From contig CM060989.1 of NCBI GenBank assembly GCA_030765065.1, positions 63,626,001 to 63,690,000 on the forward strand: a stretch of 64,000 bases of DNA, written 5' to 3'. How positions within the stretch are numbered: the stretch's first letter is position 1; each line of letters starts with the position of its first letter. A model generated the notes under the pieces. That model had not been told where the DNA came from. It saw only the letters and a program-made list of their open reading frames with translations, and searched no databases. A program made the position numbers and the translations under genes. Source of the stretch: Deroplatys truncata. Taxonomy: Eukaryota; Arthropoda; Insecta; Mantodea; Mantidae. Shown piece by piece: positions 55,915 through 64,000 of the stretch.

Positions 55915-56757
55915 GGAATGCTTTTGCTCCGGAATTGAGTTAGTTAAAAAGGTACGATGTGACAAATGACAACGAAAGTGGACAGTGCCAGGGTAGTTCC
56001 GTTGTGAGTTGTAACTCAAAAGTTTAGTTGGGAGTTGTGATTCAACGGATCAGTTGTATTGTGTTCCTAGTGTGTGCCAAAAATGACTCGTGTGTAACGT
56101 TAGTGCTACATTGAGTGTGTTTCGCAACTGTTCTCATAATGCTTTAAAAGCCATTAAATTTTCCTCATCACTAATTTTTTATTTTGAAAGAGTATCATAT
56201 AATTTTACACAATGCATTATAACAATTATTTAATAAGACCATTCCAATGAGTTTTGAAGACCTGCGATGTTAATGCGACTTCAACTTGGATTTTCATTTA
56301 CCAACTTACCACTTGAGGGTTAACTTGCTGGTGTGCACAGAACAAGTGTATTACTAAAATGTGTAAAAGAAATAGTCGAATGTAATCTAATCCTAATAAG
56401 ATTCATGGTAGACAACGTTTGCTCACAAAGTAGAGCCAAAACTTCACGCGAGTCTTAGTGCAAGATCTTGAATTTCAGGAAACCGATCTGAAGGGATATA
56501 TTTCCAAAGTTCAGTCAAATTAGGAGAAGTTGGCGATCTACAATGACCTTTAAACTTGGCACAAAGTTCTGAGTGGTTTTTGATGTCCATTATTTTCAGT
56601 TTCATCAATTAGGAACATTTTGAATATCAGATTCTTAAATACAAAATAGATTTATGAATAAACCTATGTTACTCTTTACAGTTTCGAAATGGTTTGCGGC
56701 GATTCTTGGTAAATTAAACACTGTTTCCGTTAGTTAACCTGTTTCAAGTTTAGAATC
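55915..56757. other. No coding sequence behind the promoter
   Basis: No ATG-initiated frame of note, no domain. Between the promoter and family B LTR the DNA is AT-rich. Confidence 0.45.
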
Positions 56758-57631
56758 TGAGGCAGTGTTTTTAACACTTAAATAATTTCAGTCAAATTAT
56801 ATAATATGTAAATTCAATAACAGCCCGCCTTAAAGCAATATGTGTATGTAACAATATATAAAAAGTGTATATTACAGTCATTGTAAATATTTAGATTATT
56901 ATATACATGTAATAATGTTATCTGAATGTATTACGTAATTTAATACTGTAGGAGCTGTGAGAAATAGGGTTAAAGTTGCTAACAATGAGGTAACTTTGAG
57001 GCAATAATGAGTAAGGAAGTTTAAATGCTACTAGTCATTATTAGAGCAGCAATAATATAAATTTTGAAAAAGTTTAAACAAAAGAGCCAATCAACAACCA
57101 GAAAAAGCTGTAGTTAAATGAAGGTATTCTATTGGACTAGGATTAGCCAATCAGAGACTTGAAATACAGAAATTTACAAGTTTAGGCGGTGGAAAATCAG
57201 TTGTTGATTGCAGACAGTGCTCATAACCAGACGCCAGATGTTTCCTCGAGAAATTAAATACGTATTCATGTGAGACGAAAATAGTTTACGTGTTAAAAAG
57301 TGCAAGTATTAAATAAAAGAATCTCACAGCTCTCTATATCATTGAAGTGCTATTTAATTTGTGTCATGGATTAATAAAAAGAAGTGAATTAAAACTTAAA
57401 ATCTGTGTAAGCCTACATTCTTCAGTCACACCACAACCCTGCCAAGAGAAACATGTCTCTAACAATAATACTGACGCAGCCGAGGCAAACATAAATAAAA
57501 TATCTAAAGAAACAGTCGAATTACAAAGCTAATATTTTTAAACTTGGGGCGACGGCTACCGGAAACCGGGTACTATACATGCGATTGCAACTACTTCAAG
57601 TTCGGCTCCCCAACAGTTGAAATATAATACA
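56758..57631 (+). mobile_element. Solo LTR-like unit, family B
   Basis: Begins TGAGGCAGTGTTTTTAACAC and ends ATAATACA. It contains TTAAATAAAAGAATCTCAC and the GACGCAGCCGAGGCAAAC block. Homology to the copy at 8419 runs on past the end through GCTTTCAATACGTAGCAGCA (57645-57664). Confidence 0.6.
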
Positions 57632-58559
57632 TCTTCTTTAAAGTGGCTTTCAATACGTAGCAGCAACTACCTACTTCAAATTGACGCCCAAAGCGTGGTG
57701 CTAATATAATAATAACGTAACAATACCAACTACTTCAAATCCTATGTCAATATTTCAAGACTCCCTCCATAATTAGACGTTTTCTTGCTACGCTTGTATT
57801 TTTTGTTACCTAGCAATTTGTGTGGAAGGGTACATGAAGGCCTTCCTCATTCCTCTGCACGAGTCGATGATAAAAACTTTGGCAAGAAAATCCCTCGCTC
57901 CATCGCCTTTCGCCCCGGAGACAGCAAGTTAGTGATAGTTTAAATTAGATTAGACGAGAAGTCGTGCAGATGTCACGCCTACAAGTAAACCTCGAGGGGG
58001 AATCGCGTCTGCTTCTGCTGCATCAACACTTGGATAACATGTCAGCAACGGTTTATCCTGGCAACAGAACAAATTTATGACCAGGGCTCGGATTCTGATG
58101 ACATGTCATCTTTTTATTCTTCCATCATACACATCGCAAGTTTTTACGACATAATTATTCTTCTTCAAAGGACCACTCTACTCTAGTAATGATGAATGCA
58201 GGAACTCCTACAACGACCCTTTTTTCTTATACCGTGACCTCTGATCCGGACGACGGGCACATGTATGAACGGGGTCCACAAGGTTTCCAGATCGAACGCA
58301 TGCTACGCTGCCCGAGCCCACCCATAAAACTTCTGACCCCTAGCGGTCCCCCTGGTGGGACCACTCGGAGGTGGGAACTAACTTGAACAGTCCCGTAATG
58401 ACGCCAGGGAAGAAATCTCTACAAAGTGCACATCCACCGCCCAGCCGCAACCTGCCGAACGCCGTCGTCTAAGCCTACAAACCTGAAACAGATGACAATG
58501 AAGGAGATGATGATACAGGAAAAGAGGGACATGAAAGTCGTGGTAGAAGAGTAACCAAC
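57632..58559. other. No gene recognised
   Basis: After the family B extension, mixed DNA. A 65-codon frame (58189-58386) and an opposite 74-codon frame (58378-58602) have no domain. Confidence 0.35.
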
Positions 58560-58690
58560 CTAGCATCCGCCTACCGATCCGGGGAAACCACGAAAAAACC
58601 AAGGGTCAGAGTGGTCGGTCACTAGAGATCGAACCCGGGACCACCCGAGTGCGAGTCGCACACGTTACCGGGCGCCACCTCGCTTGGTTC
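58560..58690 (-). mobile_element. tRNA-derived SINE (family S4)
   Basis: Minus strand: GCGAGGTGGCGCCCGGTAAC head, GGTCCCGGGTTCGATCTC as B-box, then GACCACTCTGACCCTTGG and a GTGGTTTCCCCGG motif, as in the copy at 10857-11008. Confidence 0.65.
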
Positions 58691-58849
58691 CTCTTTAAGG
58701 TACTTACATCCCAAGTACATACAAGCCAATGCCTTGGGTTAGTGGCCTGTCGAGGAGCAAGCAAACTTTAGATCATAGCAGAGCAATATGAAATTAGTGA
58801 TGAAAGGGATGACAGGAAAATTTGCGAATCAAATTATGCAACCCAGCAT

Positions 58850-58965
58850 TCCTAGCAGCCAAGGAAAACCACGAAAAACACCTTCAGGTAGGCCCCGGGG
58901 TTTTGAACGTACGGCCTTCCGATGCGAGTCGCTTACTTTACTGCGGCTAGGTTACGAAAATAAAA
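58850..58965 (-). mobile_element. tRNA-derived SINE fragment (family S4)
   Basis: Minus strand: CCTAGCCGCAGTAAAGTAAG, GAAGGCCGTACGTTCAAAAC (degenerate B-box), then GTTTTTCGTGGTTTTCC. It lies 160 bases from the previous copy in the same orientation. Confidence 0.5.
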
Positions 58966-59144
58966 GAAAAAAGATCACCCAGTGCTGGTTCGCGGTTTAT
59001 CTCAATTTATTTCTTATAACACCAGTTTGTTTTGTTTAGCTAATATTAGTTTGAAGGTTTAGGAATACGTAGATTATTAACCAATAAATGTTTATTATAT
59101 TTAATACATAGAACAGTACTGTGATGATTTTTACTTTCATCTTG

Positions 59145-59590
59145 TAATGATAACTTATAGCTTTCCGACAAAACACAAGGTTACTCTTGGGTGGGTGCCT
59201 GGACATAAAGGGATTTTAGGCAATGAAAATCCATATATCCTGGCAATGAAAGGGTCTGCTGAAACTTTTACTGGGCCTGAACCAGTATTTGGCATTCCTT
59301 TAAATTCTGCTCGAAGAACCATTGTTGATTGGATTAATTATCTTCACTAATTGGGATGGATTCAAACAATGGGATGCAAGCACAGTAAGCAAATAATGAG
59401 TAAAACACAAGAACCAGTATGCAGGTTATGTAATGAAGAGGACAAAAATGCCTATCATATAATCTTCAAATGCGAAGCGCTGCATAGGAAAAGATGAACT
59501 ACTGCGTTGATAAACTCACACGATCATTTTCCTAAGAAACATTTAGTTAATTACTCACTGTGCATTATTAAAGGGACAGGGATATTTAAC
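59145..59590 (+). pseudogene. Non-LTR retrotransposon RNase H and zinc-knuckle relic
   Basis: The frame reads VTLGWVPGHKGILGNE, the third block of the RNase H domain found behind reverse transcriptase in several insect non-LTR clades. The aspartate expected in the following AD pair is changed (ENPYILA). It continues GPEPVFGIPLNSARRTIVDW, a stop after YLH, then a C-x2-C...H-x4-C cluster (CRLCNEEDKNAYHIIFKC) and EALHRK. At least two stops and an internal deletion before the cluster make it non-functional. The polymerase part is missing upstream. Confidence 0.75.
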
Positions 59591-60181
59591 TAAAATGATA
59601 AGAGACGGGAGATAATATAAGAAACCTTATAGGTTTCAGTGTTAAGGGCAATCGTAACCTGACTCCATGTTTACATAAGTCAAGTCAAGTCCAGCTTTAA
59701 ACCAGAGGATGGTATTTACACAATCGTTTCTCCTACCAAACACCAGTAATACATCGTATGAATGCTCCGATATCAGCCGTTCGTTACAAGTAAATAATAT
59801 AAATAAAATAATGGGAATTTCGCTTTTAAAATATAGCATTTCAATCTTGAAAAATCAAAAGCAAGCAGCATTTTTAGGGCCGAAGAGAAAGAGATGTTAT
59901 ACGCTTTAACAATTCTACTGTTTTTGGAAGCCGAAAAGGGCGTTAGTTATAGATAGCCAGATTACACTAAGGCTCCAAATAGTCATAAGGTAACGCCAGG
60001 ACTAGTTTTAAACTACTCACAAACTTGGCAGAACAGAATGAGGTTCAACTCTTCAGGGTGCTGAGGCATAGAGGGATATGAAAAAGTTGATGAACTTGCA
60101 AGACAAAGAGCAGCTTCACAATTTATTGAGCCAGAGTCGACTCTAGGAACTTCTCGATGTTTAGTAAGAGAGGTTACTTAA

Positions 60182-61075
60182 GTGTATTAATTTCCACTGC
60201 TCTTAAAGTTCTCAATGGGTTTTCCTGAATTTATTATGAATTATTCTATAGTTCATGACAATTATTTCATGTGGTTGTTTGCAATGATATTATGTAGCTG
60301 AGTCCGTAAAAATGATTTCATTCAAAGGAAAAAGTAATAAACTTTGCTCTTAAAACATGTGAATTCATGTACATTTCTCTCTGATACTACTTGCAATACA
60401 GAATCACACTTTTGCATGCTTGTTCTTAGTACAATCAGCTATCTTCTGAACCTCAATTATTTAGTTATGTATATCACTTCACTAGAAATTGAAATAAAAT
60501 TACTTGCAAAGTCAAAAAGTAAAAACATGGAAAATTTGCAATGTTGTTGCTTTCTTAATATCACTAATATGCATTATAAAATTATGATTGTAGTTCAAAA
60601 AGTTTAATTATATTTTGTATACATGTACTGAAAAATTTCAGCACTCTACTTCTCATACTTTCTGAGAAAAAGGTACATAAGTATCCAAAAATGTTGTTTT
60701 GAGAAAACTGAATTTAAAGTTTGAACATTAAAATTCTGACACACTTCAGTACATTCCAGGGTCATAATCATCTACACCTTCATTCCTGGATTGCTTCACT
60801 CTTTCTGATTGCCTTCTCTTGGTCCTGGCCTCTTTTGTTAATTACTGAACTGCTCGCTGGGCGTGATATAGTCGTTCGTTGTTGAAAGGTACAAAAATGT
60901 TCTAAAAAGGGGCGTTGCATGACAGCTTTAAAGGATTGTACTAGCATTTAAATGGTATTTAAATGTAAAAACCTCTCACCCCCAAAAAGTATATATTTTC
61001 TGAAACTGGAAATAATAGAGATTTTTTTAGTGTCTAAAAATGTAATTTTTGACCATTTCAGAGTACCTTGTCTCC
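60182..61075 (-). mobile_element. TTAA-flanked transposon, family F copy 2
   Basis: TTAA at 60178-60181 and 61076-61079. The right end GTACCTTGTCTCC matches copy 1. The left end lacks the terminal repeat: it begins at GTGTATTAATTTCCACTGC, which in copy 1 follows an internal TTAA near 4513-4516. Confidence 0.7.
60746..60901 (-). pseudogene. C-terminal coding relic inside family F copy 2
   Basis: Minus-strand counterpart of 5084-5239: NNERLYHAQRAVQ, stop, LTKEARTKRRQSERVKQSRN, then DDYDPGMY and stop. It differs from the other copy at about ten residues and one stop. Confidence 0.45.
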
Positions 61076-61275
61076 TTAACACGATTGGAATGTTTTAGGG
61101 TAACAGTTTGTGCAAGAAAGAAACTGAAACAGACCAGCACATTATATGCTCCTGTGAGGCTTTAGCTCACGGAGATAATTGCTGTTGGAAAAATGTTTTT
61201 AGAACCAGAAGAATTTAAAACCATATCTGTTATGAGACTGTACTCCTTTGTAAAGGGTGCAGACATAATGAATTG

Positions 61276-61820
61276 ACTTTAAAACGATACAGGTAGCACA
61301 ATAACCCTAAGGCTGAAGTGGGTCCGGAGCAATGAGGAAATCCTACACCGTGCTTTAGAATAAATTCTAGAATACATTTTAGAATATATGGTTACACTTC
61401 TGGTGTACAAATGAAGTATAAGGAACCCGAATTCAAATAACTTTCACTAAAATCTACTTGCCCTGCTGTAAAGAAGTAACACATTCCCCAACCGAGACGG
61501 TGGTTTTCTGTTGACAGGCTGTAAAACGCAGCCCCTTTCTGTTAGGGTGGCTGTTCAACAGATGTTAGCCAAGTGTCAGTCCACGAGTTTACAGAATCCC
61601 TAACAATTCACTCTAACTTTAGTACCATGACTGGAAAATGCTTTTCTATGGATCAAGATGTATTCCACAGGTTCCTCTTTGGATAGTTGGTGCTTTTCAG
61701 AGTACAGTTCGCAGATGACAAGAATGCTAGTAATAGAGGCATTCCAGATAAAATTTAATGTTTTGAAGAGTGAATTATCCGGTTTTTGTATTTTCTACTT
61801 TATTAATTATCTTCAATAAT
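61276..61820. other. No gene seen
   Basis: Unassigned; no long frame. Confidence 0.4.
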
Positions 61821-62999
61821 ATGAGGGCGGTGCCAGAAATATCCGAGCTGACGTATATATAGTGGTTGTTGTTTCAAACAAATCACCATGGTATAAAGTA
61901 CCACCCTAATAAAGCTTAAGTTGTTTAGTAATTGTTTGGCAGCCATTAATAGTGAACTCTCTCAGCAAATTTGTAAACATAGATAAAACCGGCCATCGTT
62001 ATGTGATACAATACTTTCATTTGAAAGGTCTTAGTCCAACTAATTTTAAAGCTGAGCTAGATTCTACTCTGGGGGGAGTTTGCTCCTTCGTTTACAACAG
62101 TAAAATATTGGGTGGCAGAGTTTAAGCGAGCCCGTACAAATTGCCAAGACGAACATTGCAGTGGTCGACCAAATGAGGTGACCATGCCAGAAATTTGAAG
62201 AAAATCTACAAAACGGCATTGGATGACCATCCACTGAAAGTACGCGAGCTAGCAGACATCGTAGGAATTTCAGAAAGTGCTGTGCGCAAGATGGGTGCCG
62301 CGTTTACTCACAATGGAACAAAAGCAGCGTCGCCAGGATGTTTCAATCGAGTTTGGCGATGTTTTGCTGCAATAAAGCCGAGCTTTTGCGTCGATTCATA
62401 ACCATGATGAAACATGGGCCCATCACTTCGCACCTAAGACGAAGGAACAGCCAAAACAGAGGATTGAAAGGGGAGAATCGGCTCCAAAGAAGGCGAAGAC
62501 AGTTCTATCTGCAGGCAAGGACATGGCGTCAGGTTTTTGGGATGCGCGTGGGATAATTTTCATTGATTATCTTCAAAAAGGAAAAGCAATTAATGTCGAG
62601 TATTATGCATTTGAATGATGAAATCAAGCAAAAACGGCCGCATTTAGCGAAAAAGAAGGTTCTGTTCCATCAACACAATGCACCAGTTCACACATCCATT
62701 ATCGTCATGGCCAAAATCAATGAGTTAAAGTTCGAATTGCTTCCTCATGCCCCTATTCGCCAGACTTCGCTCTCTCTGATTATTTTCTGTTTCCAAAGTT
62801 GAAAAAATGGCTTGGTGGTAAAAGATTTGCCAACAATGAGGAGGAGGCGTTTGCAGTTGATGGCTATTTTGCAGAACTCGACGGTTCTCACTATAAGCAG
62901 GGTATCGAAGCTATTGAACATCGCTGGGAAAAGTGTATCGAGCTGAAAGGAGACTATGTAGAGAAATAAAGACATTTTTGTGTTTTCTTTGTTAGGTCG
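61821..62999 (+). mobile_element. mariner element, degraded ends
   Basis: Extent is set by the transposase relic plus short flanks; GAGGGCGGTGCCAGAAATAT at the left is a plausible end, while the right (TTTCTTTGTTAGGTCGGGTA) pairs only weakly with it. Target duplication not resolved. It belongs to a different mariner lineage from 6390-7668. Confidence 0.6.
61982..62969 (+). pseudogene. mariner transposase, catalytic residue replaced
   Basis: Opens with DKTGHRYVIQYFHLKGLSP, then VKYWVAEFKRA and NCQDEHCSGRP, a stop, and ALDDHPLKVRELADIVGISE (second HTH). The catalytic region has NHDETWAHHF with the first D (62406-62408). FHQHNAPVHTS has histidine (62674-62676) in place of the second aspartate. 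The third D (62778-62780) sits in a frame shifted by one lost base (PHAPIRQ...). The end KCIELKGDYVEK and stop matches the SETMAR-like mariner branch. A large part between the second HTH and the first D is deleted. Confidence 0.85.
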
Positions 63000-63467
63000 G
63001 GTACCACGAGTGCTGATAGTTTTCGGTAAATTATTCGAGGTTAAGGAACGCCATGATAAGCATTTCGAGATCGATGTTGACACCTCAAGTAAATTACCTA
63101 AGACATGTTATAATCAAGATGGGGATTCGGTAAGATACGTAATTATAATGCGAGAACCGTGCAATTTTTTGTACTTTTAGTATAAGCACTGAAGTGGCTT
63201 ATCTTTTTTATCTCATTAGATCTTGTATAGGTTTTTATTTTTGAATTCTCAGATCACCAAATCTCACCATTTATTAAAGTTTGTACCAACCGCCAATAGC
63301 GAACAAGAAAATGCATGACAATAGGCTTCCGGATTCCTAGTGATTATAGGAATAACAAAAATAAATATAGGAGAAAAAAGATTTCATTTATTAGCTTTTG
63401 AGTATCATGCTTTAAAACCATCGATCAAGTTCGCTTCTGATTGGTGAATAAGGCATCAATGAGGCCG
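62970..63467. other. No gene seen
   Basis: Unassigned AT-rich DNA after the mariner relic. Confidence 0.4.
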
Positions 63468-63803
63468 TACACTCGGTCAAACTAAAAGAGAGCGGTCTCT
63501 TGAGGAGTTAAATTTTTTCCTAATCCCTTCGCGTGAGCATGGTTAAGCTGTTTAACTTCTATGCAAGCAACTTGAGTTCGATTCTCCGTAGTGGATTATT
63601 ATTTTTTATTTTTTACAACTCGTTTTACTGCAAAATACTTACATAATATTGCTTGTGTTACTTCATTTTACTTACAAATATAGTTGCAATAATTTGTAGT
63701 TATAATATTAAATTGTCTGAGTTTGAAAGCTCCTCCCGACCGATAAATTAATGTCTTGGTTGCCATCTACCGGTGTGACAGACTACGAAATAAACGCCAC
63801 ATA
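63468..63803 (+). mobile_element. tRNA-like dispersed repeat (family S6)
   Basis: Second copy of 33473-33895: GTACACTCGGTCAAACTAAA, tRNA-like GAGCATGGTTAAGC...GAGTTCGATTCTCCGTAGTGG, TTACTTCATTTTACTTAC, CCGACCGATAAATTAA and GGTTGCCATCTACC. Here the B-box (GTTCGATTC) is intact while the 33.5 kb copy has GTTGGATTC. Confidence 0.6.
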
Positions 63804-64000
63804 GCGGTGATAGGAATAATGCTCCGTCATTTCGTCATAGCGCACAGAAGCCAAAGAAAGTGGGAACCATTTGTTTTGTGTTCCCCATTATAACTACTAC
63901 ACAGTCTTGTGAACAAAGCCTGGCTGTCTCGAGCGAGCTCCGTCTCTCAGGCGCAGGCCGGTTTTAAATTGACCATACATTGGCTGAAAGGCACTCACTT

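Larger units (their letters stand above)
59945..61275 (+). pseudogene. Second RNase H/zinc-knuckle relic, split by TTAA transposon
   Basis: The left part (to 60177) gives GYEKVDELARQRAASQF, then EPESTLGTSRCLVREV, matching the end of the RNase H domain. The right part (from 61080) gives LCKKETETDQHIICSCEALAH, the cysteine/histidine cluster. Between them lies the family F transposon (60182-61075), and the linker that normally joins these parts is mostly missing, so a deletion accompanied or preceded the insertion. Stops occur in both parts. It is a different lineage from the relic 0.8 kb upstream. Confidence 0.7.

Overview
This window looks like nuclear DNA from a large, repeat-rich arthropod genome. 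It is AT-rich, and it carries mariner, Tc1 and DUF4817-type transposons, tRNA-derived retroposons, CA/TG microsatellites and decayed non-LTR retrotransposons of kinds common in insects. A polyneopteran insect (cockroach, termite, cricket or stick insect) would fit, but that is an inference from repeat content and low gene density. I found no host protein-coding gene, no rRNA and no convincing functional tRNA gene. Almost everything recognisable is a mobile element or a relic of one.

The commonest component is one dispersed family, called family A here, with about 25 full or partial copies on both strands. It has short subterminal inverted repeats, a central CA/TG microsatellite, a 3' hairpin and a T-run at the 3' border. 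This is the architecture of Helentron-derived HINE/DINE-1 elements. Copies form head-to-tail tail arrays (13.2-15.0 kb, 36.0-37.2 kb), dimers (30.4-31.5 kb, 51.4-52.5 kb) and a head-to-head pair (37.9-39.4 kb). Other families: solo-LTR-like units (B at 8.4, 23.9, 50.0 and 56.8 kb; C at 15.6 and 39.7 kb; one at 46.0 kb inside family A); a TTAA-flanked DNA transposon at 4.5 and 60.2 kb; DUF4817-type Tc1/mariner relatives at 11.7, 27.7 and 42.2 kb whose arms are inverted copies of the transposase 3' end; two equal-length Tc1 elements at 18.0 and 46.9 kb plus a fragment at 44.3 kb; mariners at 6.4 and 61.8 kb; a foldback MITE at 17.6 kb; and at least six tRNA-like retroposon families.

Non-LTR retrotransposon C-terminal relics lie at 17.9-19.8, 24.9-25.4, 55.0-55.7 and 59.1-61.3 kb. 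Two are split by younger insertions, so relative ages can be read: Tc1 inside reverse transcriptase, and the TTAA element inside an RNase H/zinc-knuckle tail. Likewise a retroposon with a 14-base target duplication, and an LTR-like unit, lie inside family A copies.

The two most unexpected signals are heat-shock-type promoters with no gene behind them, at 11.3 kb (minus strand) and 55.9 kb (plus strand). Each has perfect alternating GAA/TTC units 17-20 bases from a TATATAAG box. Other notable points are a composite tRNA-like retroposon with an inverted tail at its 5' end, and the inverted-3'-end DUF4817 derivatives, whose read-through transcripts would fold into long hairpins.
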